A stretch of 64,000 nt of DNA, taken from positions 93,501-157,500 of the forward strand of contig VCAZ01000190.1 of the NCBI GenBank assembly GCA_005784505.1, in the 5' to 3' direction. Below, piece after piece: positions 42,785 through 53,576 of the stretch. The translations under genes were made by a program, and so were the position numbers. The first letter of the stretch is position 1; every line of letters starts with the position of its first letter. Below the pieces are notes generated by a model. It saw only the letters and a list, made by a program, of their open reading frames with translations. It searched no databases and was not told the origin of the DNA. Origin of the DNA: Bagarius yarrelli. Lineage: Eukaryota; Chordata; Actinopteri; Siluriformes; Sisoridae.

Positions 42785-44105
42785 GCTGGTCTCAGACTGG
42801 AGTGTGTTAATAGTTGGTGAGTTAGTGAGTGTGAGGACCAGCTGACAGAGGGGACTGGTTTTAGGACTGAGCTGTTAGTGAGTGTGAGGACCAGCTGACA
42901 GAGGGGACTGGTTTTAGGGCTGAGCTGTTAGTGAGTGTGAGGACCAGCTGACAGAGGGGACTGGTTTTAGGACTGGTTTTTTAGGGGCTGAGCTGTTAGT
43001 GAGTGTGAGGAGGACCAGCTGACAGAGGGGACTGGTTTTAGGGCTGAGCTGTTAGTGAGTGTGAGGACCAGCTGACAGAGGGGACTGGTTTTAGGACTGA
43101 GCTGTTAGTGAGTGTGAGGACCAGCTGACAGAGGGGACTGGTTTTAGGACTGAGCTGTTAGTGAGTGTGAGGACCAGCTGACAGAGGGGACTGGTTTTAG
43201 GACTGAGCTGTTAGTGAGTGTGTGAGGACCAGCTGACAGAGGGGACTGGTTTTAGGACTGAGCTGTTAGTGAGTGTGAGGACCAGCTGACAGAGGGGACT
43301 GGTTTTAGGGTTGAGTGAGCTGAGAGACTGAGCTGTTAGTGAGTGTGTGAGGACCAGCTGACAGAGGGGACTGGTTTTAGGGCTGAGCTGTTAGTGAGTG
43401 TGAGGACCAGCTGACAGAGGGGACTGGTTTTAGGGCTGAGCTGTTAGTGAGTGTGAGGACCAGCTGACAGAGGGGACTGTTTTTAGTTTTAGGGCAGCTG
43501 AGCTGTTAGTGAGTGTGAGGACCAGCTGACAGAGGGGACTGGTTTTAGGGCTGAGCTGTTAGTGAGTGTGAGGACCAGCTGACAGAGGGGACTGGTTTTA
43601 GGGCTGAGCTGTTAGTGAGTGTGAGGGCTGGTTTTAGGGTGAGCTGTGAGGACCAGCTGACAGAGGGGACTGGTTTTAGGGCTGAGCTGTTAGTGAGTGT
43701 GAGGACCAGCTGACAGAGGGGACTGGTTTTAGGGCTGAGCTGTTAGTGAGTGTTGAGGGCCAGCTGACAGAGGGACTGGGTTTTAGGGCTGAGCTGTTAG
43801 TGAGTGTGGAGGGCCAGCTGACAGAGGGGACTGGTTTTAGGGCTGAGCTGTTAGTGAGTGTGAGGACCAGCTGACAGAGGGGACTGGTTTTAGGGCTGAG
43901 CTGTTAGTGAGTGTGAGGACCAGCTGACAGAGGGGACTGGTTTTAGGGCTGAGCTGATAGTGAGTGTGAGGACCAGCTGACAGAGGGGACTGGTTTTAGG
44001 GCTGAGCTGTTAGTGAGTGTGAGGGCCAGCTGACAGAGGGGACTGGTTTTAGGGCTGAGCTGATAGTGAGTGTGAGGACCAGCTGACAGAGGGGACTGGC
44101 TTGAG
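42785..44105 (+). repeat. 53-bp minisatellite with E-box in each unit
   Basis: The unit runs GGGCTGAGCTGTTAGTGAGT, GTGAGGACCAGCTGACAGAG, GGGACTGGTTTTA (53 bp). About 24 copies, many nearly identical, with a few expanded or shortened units near 42975, 43315, 43480 and 43625. Each keeps CAGCTG. Confidence 0.95.
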
Positions 44106-44326
44106 CTCTTGGGTTCTCAGTGCTTTTATATTGCAGTGTGTTTTTAATTGCTTCATTAAGATGTTTCCAAAATTTGACTGCTGTTTTTTGAACAGAAATA
44201 ATCAATGGGAATTGACCTCATTCTGTCCTGCAGGCGTTGGTGTGTGTTTTTCTTTGAAGTTTTAGAATATTCCTACAGAATTCTGCATCTATTTTATGGA
44301 ATTTCTCTCTCTCTCCCTCTTTAGTC

Positions 44327-44327
<1 letters not shown>

Positions 44328-44381
<54 letters not shown>

Positions 44382-44382
44382 C
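44328..44382 (+). repeat. TATC tetranucleotide array
   Basis: About 13 TATC units upstream of the radil first exon. Confidence 0.95.
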
Positions 44383-44399
44383 CCTCTTTAGTTTCTCTC

Positions 44400-44708
44400 A
44401 CTTTCTCTCTCTCCCTCCCTCCCTCGTGTCTCTTCGGCTCTTTCCGTACACACTCGGCGATCTCCCTCCCGGTTCTCACACGGCGGCGCGTGCCCCATGG
44501 TAACGGCGGATAAAGCATTGATAAAACGCTTAGAGAAATGGCGGCGGTGGTGTTTCTGGGGGACGGGATTAATCTGTAATCTTCACACTGAAGCCGGCTG
44601 TAGTGTTTGGACCGAACCGGACCGGACCGGACCGAACCGCATGGCCTCAGCTTCAGCACCGAATCGGCTGAGCGCATCGGAATGAGTTACCCGGTTACCG
44701 CAGTCAGG
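44400..44708 (+). promoter_or_regulatory. radil: radil CpG-rich promoter and untranslated first exon
   Basis: The most CpG-dense part of the window begins here and extends to about 45120. It holds CGGCGGCGCG, a CCATGGTAAC X-box-like half and GACCGGACCGGACCGG. A strong donor GTGAGT at 44709 ends a plausible non-coding exon; the coding start lies in the next exon. The exact start is not determined. Confidence 0.5.
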
Positions 44709-45394
44709 GTGAGTTCCACCCGGAACACCACAACGTTCTGCTAACCGCTTAGCACCTTCACTTAGCCTGATTGCCAACCGGCAGAACAAACTAATCGGAG
44801 TTTCCATGATTTTATTAATTTTGTGGGATTTTAGCGTTACTTTCCGCTCACAGGACGGGACGAGACGTTGCCGCATTCCCCGAACTGTAAGGCAGCCAGA
44901 ACCGGGTAAAATCCCCCTCAGACCGGTGATACTATTGAGTTGAATTCTTTATGAATTGATAATGAAGTTAACGCGCTGATGCTCTGTGAGCGATCAGACC
45001 CGGACATTAAAGCCGATTAGGGCTCGCGAGCGGTGGTTTTTTATCCCTCCCCACCCGCGAAGCGTTGCCATTAGCGACAGGACCGCAGTATAGGAAGTGA
45101 CCCTCGCGCGCGCGTCAGGCTTTATCAGTTTAATGTTTTGTTTTTTAAATTAGCGGGTTTTTTTTGATAGAGAAGAAAACTGAAAGTCCTCAGTGAAGGA
45201 GAAGAAGTGACCTGGAAACGTTCTTTTATTAAATTATTTCATCGAAAACAGTTAATTAATGTGACTGAACTGTGAACAAAGTGTGTTTCTTCTCGAAAAG
45301 TCTGGTAAGTTCTCAACAGCTAACCTCTGTATGTAGGGTTTACACCAGTGTATTACAGTACAGGACAGGCGTGCGTGTGTGTGTGTGTGTGTGC

Positions 45395-45430
<36 letters not shown>

Positions 45431-45534
45431 CCATGTTGTCCTGCTCTGAACGACACGTAACAGTGATCTACTAATTGATGGACTTTAGTGAGATTTTGGA
45501 GGATTTTAAGTGGTTTCAGGTTCAGCAGCTGGAG

Positions 45535-46085
45535 TGAGTGAGTGAGTGACAGTGAGTGAGTGACAGTGAGTGAGTGACAGTGAGTGAGTCAGTGAGTGAC
45601 AGTGAGTGAGTGAGTGAGTGACAGTGAGTGAGTGAGTGAGTGAGTGACAGTGAGTGAAAGTGAGTGACAGTGAGTGAGTGAGTGACAGTGAGTGAGTGAG
45701 TGACAGTGAGTGAGTGAGTGACAGTGAGTGAGTGACAGTGAGTGAGTGAGTGAGTGACAGTGAGTGAAAGTGAGTGAGTGAGAGTGAGAGGAGTGAGTGA
45801 GTGAGAGAGTGAGTGACAGTGAGTGACAGTGAGTGAGTGACAGTGAGCGAGACTGAGCAAGAGTGAGTGACAGTGAGTGAGTGACAGTGAGCGAGAGTGA
45901 GCGAGTGAGAGTACGAGAGTGAGTGACAGTGAGTGACAGTAAGTGAGTGAGTGAGAGTGAGTGACAGTGAGTGACAGTGAGTGAGTGAGTGACAGTGAGT
46001 GACAGTGAGTGAGTGAGTGACAGTGAGTGACAGTGAGTGAGTGAGAGTGACAATGAGTGAGTGACAGTGAGTGAGTGAGTGAGTG
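45535..46085 (+). repeat. GTGA / GTGAGTGACA satellite
   Basis: About 550 bp built from GTGA with ACAGTGA insertions at near-regular steps. It lies in the first radil intron. Long open frames on the minus strand (THSLSLTVTHS repeats) are artefacts. Confidence 0.95.
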
Positions 46086-46117
46086 GCTGAGCCCATTCTT
46101 CTTCTCCTCCTCTTATA

Positions 46118-46134
46118 CTGCCACCTGCTGGACC
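46118..46134 (-). promoter_or_regulatory. CTCF-like site
   Basis: CTGCCACCTGCTGGACC is the reverse of GGTCCAGCAGGTGGCAG, a good CTCF core. It lies between two simple-repeat arrays in radil intron 1. Confidence 0.4.
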
Positions 46135-46212
46135 AAAGGCAAATGTAGAAAACATGTCAACTACAACCTGTGGGATATTTTATAGAATAATTAGAAAAAC
46201 AGAAGTGTTGAG

Positions 46213-46330
46213 CTATCTGTCTGTCTTTCTGTCTGTCTGTCCGCCTGTCTGTCTGTCCGTCCGGCTGTCTGTCCGTCTGTCTGTCCGCCTGTCTGTCTGT
46301 CCGTCTGTCTGTCCGCCTGTCTGTCCGTCC

Positions 46331-46408
<78 letters not shown>

Positions 46409-46413
46409 CAGTC
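46213..46413 (+). repeat. CTGT/CCGT tetranucleotide array
   Basis: About 200 bp of CTGT with interspersed CCGT and CCGC. Only about 80 bp separate it from the CTCF-like motif. Confidence 0.95.
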
Positions 46414-47289
46414 TAGATGGTCCAGCTAGTTTGTTGAGGTCTTTATTATTAATAAGCACGAGGGGAAACGTATTATTCTTTTATTTGTCTTTGGCTGTGG
46501 TGTTTTTGGATCAGCAAACATGTTTAGTAGACTCTCCTGACTCTCCTGATAATCTATTTGGGTGTCAGTCTGAGGAGCAGCCTGATTCGTTAAAAAAAAT
46601 AGAAATAAAACCTACCACGCATGACAGTCTAGTGTAATTAGTAAGATTGAAGTGGAGGTTTGGTGTATTTCAGTGTATTGCAGATGGGCAGCTGAAATAA
46701 TTGTTAAGAGATTGAAGCGAGTTGTGTGTCCGGAGATAAGCACCCGCCGGCCCTATTACTCCCATATACCTACTTTCCATTAGCCAGTTTCCATCAAATT
46801 CTTGGCAAGATCCCTGTTTGCTTTCAGACATGCCCATCCTGTCTCCCACTGTGTGTTCGATTGTGTGTGTTCAGGGGGTCATTTATCCATGTTATAATTC
46901 ATCCAGTGACACTCATGAGATTAATTATGTCAAGACACCACAGGCAAAATAGGAAATATGGATACATCAGCATAAATAACACAACCATAGTCTTCAGAAT
47001 CTAACTCATCTTTTTGTTAAGATATTAATAAAAATTAGAACACTGGTTCCCAATCCCAGTCCTTAAAAAACCCTGCCTGTCATATCCTGAGGTTGGTCCA
47101 ATGACCTTGGGTCAGGTGTGCGAGATCAGGCCTTGAACCAAATTCAATAACACCTTAATGATCCTGGGTCAGTGGGCGAGATCTGTGAGGGTCAGTGGGG
47201 AGAGACTGTGATTTGGAGCCACTCTGGCATATCACTTACCTGATTAAACTTTACCCTATGGTTCTCTCAGTCCTAGTACCTTCAACCAG
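46414..47289. other. radil intron 1 remainder
   Basis: AT-rich sequence without a recognised gene or well-defined repeat. The stretch 47040-47190, with TGACCTTGGGTCAGG, may be an unnamed interspersed repeat. Confidence 0.45.
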
Positions 47290-47303
47290 AAGGTTTTGGC
47301 ATC

Positions 47304-47838
47304 ATGTTCTACGGCTCTTCTTCAACCAGCATGTCACTGCCCTCAAAGAGCCGTCTGAAGCGTCAGAGCCGCACCATCACACAGGTCCTCTACCGGACCC
47401 TGAGCTACCGGGACCGCCAGTCAGTTACTGACCTTCCTGAGCAAGTGCGGGACGACCCCGCTGAGCTATCCACACAGACCTCAGCTCCAGGTGTGCTCAA
47501 GATCTTCGGAGATGAAATCAGCTGTGGGGCTAACTACAAGAGTGTTTTGGCTACGCCGTGTTCCAGCGCTCAGGAGCTCATAAAAGAGGCACTGGAGCGC
47601 TACTCACTGAGTAAAGTGTCTGCCAGTAGCTACGTGCTGTGCGATGTGATCGGGCGGTTCGAGGGTGCTGAGCGGCGTTGGAGGACAGAGTGCTTGCGGG
47701 CACTGGGCAGCAACGAGAAGCCTCTTCTTCTGCAGGAGCTGTGGAAGCCAAAGGAAGGATTCTCAAGGCGCTTTGAGCTCCGGCGGAGGGCGGAGGTGGA
47801 GGAGCTGGCCGCCAAAGAGAAAGACACGGTAACTGCAG
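47304..47838 (+). CDS. radil: radil exon with RA domain
   Basis: One 535-nt coding exon contains the start and the whole RA domain: GVLKIFGDEISCGANYKSVL, then SAQELIKEALERYSLS and YVLCDVIGRFEG, then EKPLLLQELWKPKEGFSRRF. DDPAELSTQTSAPG before it is a RADIL signature. The following intron (47839-55050) is the longest seen here and holds the 27-bp satellite. Confidence 0.92.
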
Positions 47839-50800
47839 GTAACTCATTAAAGCAGAACCCACAAAACCATTTTTAGTGATCTAATAATAAAATAAGAGGA
47901 AATCCACAGACAAGATTTATAAAACATGAACAAAAATCATCCAGCAGAAAAAAGCTGATTGACTAAAGGGGAAAGTGTGCAGGTCAATCTGATTCAGGTA
48001 ACTTCCTTATCCAGAGAAAGCAAACAGGCTAGTGGCTAAAGGTAGCTGAGTGGTTACTGCATTGAACTGCTAATCATAAAGTCGTGACTTTAGTTCCCAG
48101 GATTACCAAGCTGCCACTACTGGGCCCTTGAGCAAGGCCCGTTACTGCTTAGTCGTATAAATAGAAATAAATGTAAGGTGCTCTGAATCGGTATCTGCTA
48201 AATGCTGAAATATAAAGCAAAATCACGAGCCAATAATAAATAATTGTAGCGCACAGCAGCGTTCACACCCTTTTGTTGCAGATTACTGGAAATGGCGTCA
48301 CCGGATTCATAATGAATGAACAGAGCCATAAAAATCACACAAGCTTACTGTTAAATATAAACATTCATAGCTTTATGCTATAACTACAAATACAACCTCA
48401 CATACCTGTAATTTACCTACTAATATTATTATAATGGTTTATTTTAGTTTTATTACTACTGAATACTTTCATAAAAGGCTCTGCACACCAGCTGTCAAGC
48501 TGAATGAATTATCCAAAGCCTGAAGAGATATCTATATTGTTTTTGCCCTTTCCTCTATCTTCCCCCTTCTCTCTCTTTCTCTCTCTCTCCCTTTTTTTTC
48601 TCAGTTGTATTGTCTGCCTCAGCATTCGCTTAAAATCTCCAGAGACTCTTGTCTGCACTGGGTTGAGAAGAAAAGAAGCAGTCCTCGTTCCACATATCTT
48701 TCCATTCCTGTCCTATTTGCACCGTTTATTTACCCCAATTATTGATGCCTCATTCTTTATAGTTATAATAACTACGTGCGAACACAGACACAGAGATATT
48801 TTTAGAATGAATCCACCATTTTGTATCATATAAAGAATTCAAATATTTAGATTTGCGTGCTTCTATTTTTCTGGCTGAAAACTTAATAAACTCTTCCCTA
48901 TTTTCATACAGATAGAAGAACGTAAGCATGTGATCTTATTTTGTCCTGTCTTCATTCAATTCCTGAGATTAGCAGCTTGTCTCTGCTTCCTCTGTTTGCT
49001 ATAGTGCTAAATTAGGAATTTAACAAGGTGGCCATTGAGCCAAAACACAAAGCGGAGCTCAAAATCAATATCCGCAGTGTTACCCAGGATAATTTGTCCT
49101 CGGCTTTTCTTCTCAACCCCACAAAGTCTGTCCGTGTGTTTGCACTCGCATGTTTACGTGGACGTCTGCGGCTCGGCTGCTAAGCTGATAAAGTGGAACT
49201 GCCCTTAACTTAGCTGAACTAGAGATCAGGAAATGTTTTCACCTCCACAAGAGCGAAGATAGAGGTTCAGGCACACACACACACACACACACTCATTGTT
49301 TGGCAGAAGCCAGGTGACAGCGATGCACAGTGCTAAAATATTTAACACACACTGACACCAACATCCCATTACAATCAGAGTTGGGTAGAGTAGCCTAAAG
49401 ATTTAACTTAAGTAAGTAAGTAAAATAAACAAGTACAATTACTGATAAATATAATGACCCAGGAATGAGTAAGAGTGGTAATGTTTACAGTTGATTAAGA
49501 GAGTAATAAACTATAAAATGATAACATTCTTCCAGTAGGTTATTCCTTTATTATTATATTTACTTTGGATCTGATTAAATAAAGGAAAATCCTGAATCCT
49601 GGAAAAAATACTAAAAATCACAACTACATAAAATATACATAAAAATAGAGAGAAAAAGGCGAGTGTGTGAGATTTTATAGTAACTTACAGTAAGATTAAA
49701 GTGTCTATAGTCCACAGAATCGCTCCCTAAAAACCCACCTATCATAAAACCTACATTATGAACTGTTGGTTTCTCTCTTTGGAGTGTATAAACTGATTGA
49801 ATGTTGAGGTCATGTGTGTTTCTGTCTCTACTGATATTCTCACTTCTTCCTCTCTCTCTGTCATTATTTTCCGAACTTAAAAAAACAGTGTGCTTCATGC
49901 ACCAACTTCAGACAACCGCAGTCTGTTGCAAGACTCTCAACATCTCATTATACGGAACATGACTGACACTAATTATTAAAACTACATTTACATCATTAAC
50001 TTTAATAGTAAAGAAGGAACGACAGCAAATGTAGAAAAGTAAAAGTAAATTTCTTCCATTAAAATGAACTTGAGTGAAAGTAAAAGTAAGATCAGTTAAA
50101 CCGGCTCTTAAAAGGACATTTTTCAAAAATCTACTCAAGTAAATGTAATAAAGTAAATATAACACTTTATTACCCACATCTGTCAGTAACATATAAACCT
50201 TTGCTACGGCAGTTTATATCACACCACTGATGGATTCTCCATTTTCATATGAAGGAGCTCGTCCACACGGCACACACAAAATACACATTTTACACAAGCT
50301 GATTCTAAACGAATTTAAAAAAGGCGAAAATTAGTATATGATATGATGTAGGCCGTCTGTAAGGAAACACTTATTTGTTGTTTATGGAATATCGTAGTAA
50401 TAGTAAAATGTGGTTCTACTTATTAAAACAAGACCATTTTAAATGAAATTGTCTAAAAAGTTTTAAAAAACATAAAAAATCTTTGCTGATTCGACATTGC
50501 GAAATGTCGAGATAAAGTAATGGCAGGCTGTACTAACTGTCCTCTGACAAGTAATGATGCTTACATTTCTTCCCGCGATGGGCTCTGTCACAAAACTTCC
50601 CAGTATCAACACTGCCAGAGGACAATGTGTCAAACTGGGGACCTCAGTTTACATGCCAAGAAAGAGTCACATTAGAGGGCAGTCCAAGAATTATTAGCTT
50701 TGGTGTGGACAAGAAAAAAGCACTCAGAAGGAAAGTCTATAATCAAGAAATGGGCATAGGAGGTCAGATAGATTAATAAACAAAGCGAAAGACTGTAGTA

Positions 50801-53538
50801 TAGAAACAAACGGAAAGAAAAATAAGTTTTGTGGTGTTTTGATAGTCAATGGAGTGTACAGTTAGTGTATTTATGGAAATTCAATATGGCAGCTTCCTCT
50901 AGACCAATACCAATACATTCAGTGACTCAGTCTATACGAATACATTCAGTGACTCAGTCTATACGAATACATTCAGTGACTCGACTCAGTCTACACTAAT
51001 ACATTCAGTCTACTGACTCAGTCTCTATACCAATACATTCAGTGACTCAGTCTATACGAATACATTCAGTGACTCAGTCTATACCAATACATTCAGTGAC
51101 TCAGTCTATACCAATACATTCAGTGACTCAGTCTATACCAATACATTCAAAGTGACTCAGTCTATACCAATACATTCACTGACTCAGTCTATACCAATAC
51201 ATTCAGTGACTCAGTCTATACTAATACATTCAGTGACTCAGTCTATACTAATACATTCAGTGACTCAGTCTATACTAATTCATTCAGTGACTAATACAGT
51301 CTATACTATACTGACATTCTATAAAATACATTCAGTGACTCAGTCTATACTAATACATTCACTGACTCAGTCTATACAAAATACATTCAGTGACTCAGTC
51401 TATACTAATACATTCACTGACTCAGTCTATACTAATATTCAGTGACATTCACTGAATAATACTACTCAGTCTATACTAATACATTCAGTGACTCAGTCTA
51501 TACTAATACATTCACTGACTCAGTCTATACTAATACATTCAGTGACTCAGTCTATACTAATACATTCAGTGACTCAGTCTATACTAATTCATTCAGTGAC
51601 TCAGTCTATACTAATACATTCAGTGACTCAGTCTATACTAACCAATTCATCATCAGTGACTCAGTCTATACTCATTCATAAAGTGACTCAGTCTATACCA
51701 ATTCATTCAGTGACTCAGTCTATACCAAAACATTCAGTGACTCAGTCTATACTAATACATTCACTGACTCAGTCTACACTAATACATTCACTGACTCAGT
51801 CTACACTAATACATTCACTGACTCAGTCTACACTAATACATACAGTGACTCAGTCTACACTAATACATTCAGTGACTCAGTCTATACAAATTCATAAAGT
51901 GACTCATTCTATAACCAATTCATTCAGTGACTCAGTCTATACCAATACATTCACTGACTCAGTCTATACTAATACATTCAGTGACTCAGTCTATAATAAT
52001 AATACATTCAGTGACTCAGTCTATAATAATACATTCAGTGACTCAGTCTATACCAATTCATTCAGTGACTCGGTCTATACCAATTCATTCAGTGACTCAG
52101 TCTATACTAATACATTCACTGACTCAGTCTATACTCATTCATAAAATGACTCAGTCTATACCAATTCATTCAGTGACTCAGTCTATACCAATACATTCAC
52201 TGACTCAGTCTATACTAATACATTCACTGACTCAGTCTATACTAATACATTCACTGACTCAGTCTATACTAATACATTCAGTGACTCAGTCTATACCAAT
52301 ACATTCACTGACTCAGTCTATACCAATACTCAATACATTCACTCAACTCATTCTATACAATACATTCAGTCAGTCTATACCAATACATTCAGTGACTCGG
52401 TCTATACTAATTCATTCAGTGACTCAGTCTATACTCATACATACACTGACTCAGTCTATACCAATACATTCACTGACTCAGTCTATACCAATACATTCAG
52501 TGACTCAGTCTATACCAATACATTCAGTGACTCAGTCTATACTAATACATTCACTGACTCAGTCTATACTAATACATTCACTGACTCAGTCTACATAATA
52601 CTCAGTGACCTCAGTCTACACTAATACATACAGTGACTCAGTCTACACTAATACATTCAGTGACTCAGTCTATACCAATTCATAAAGTGACTCAGTCTAT
52701 ACCAATTCATTCAGTGACTCAGTCTATACCAATACATTCAGTGACTCAGTCTATACTAATACATTCAGTGACTCAGTCTATACTAATACATTCAGTGACT
52801 CAGTCTATAATAATACATTCAGTGACTCAGTCTATACCAATTCATTCAGTGACTCAGTCTATACCAATTCATTCAGTGACTCAGTCCTATACTAATACAT
52901 TCAGTGGACTGACTCAGTCTTCATACTCAGTCTATTCATTCAATGACTCAGTCTATACCAATTCATTCAGTGACTCAGTCTATACCAATACATCATCATA
53001 AAAATGACTCAGTCTGACTCAGTCTATACTAATCTCACATTCAGTGACTCAGTCTATACTAATACATTCACTGACTCAGTCTATACTAATACATTCAGTG
53101 ACTCAGTCTATACCAATATATTCAGTGACTCAGTCTATACTAATACATTTACTGACTCAGTCTATACTAATACATTCACTGACTCAGTCTATACTAATAC
53201 ATTCAGTGACTCAGTCTATACTAATACATTCACTGACTCAGTCTATACTAATACATTCAGTGACTCAGTCTATACCAATACATTCAGTGACTCGGTCTAT
53301 ACTAATACATTCAGTGACTCGGTCTATACTAATTCATTCAGTGACTCAGTCTATACTAATTCATTCAGTGACTCAGTCTTTACTAATACATTCAGTGACT
53401 CAGTCTATACTAATTCATTCAGTGACTCAGTCTATACTAATACATTCAGTGACCCAGTGTTTTTTTCAGCTTTTAGTGTTGAAGATATGTGTTAGTTAAA
53501 TCTATGCAGGAATTTTAGCCCCATAATAAATTGTACAT

Positions 53539-53576
<38 letters not shown>

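Noticed and set aside
45506..46155. Minus-strand frames of about 190 codons reading THSLSLTVTHS repeats
   Set aside because: A by-product of the GTGA satellite, present in all frames.
51152..53499. Long open frames (up to 223 codons) reading VTQSILIHS or DSVYTNTFS repeats
   Set aside because: They follow from the 27-bp satellite period (nine codons) and exist in several frames at once; there is no promoter, splice or domain support.
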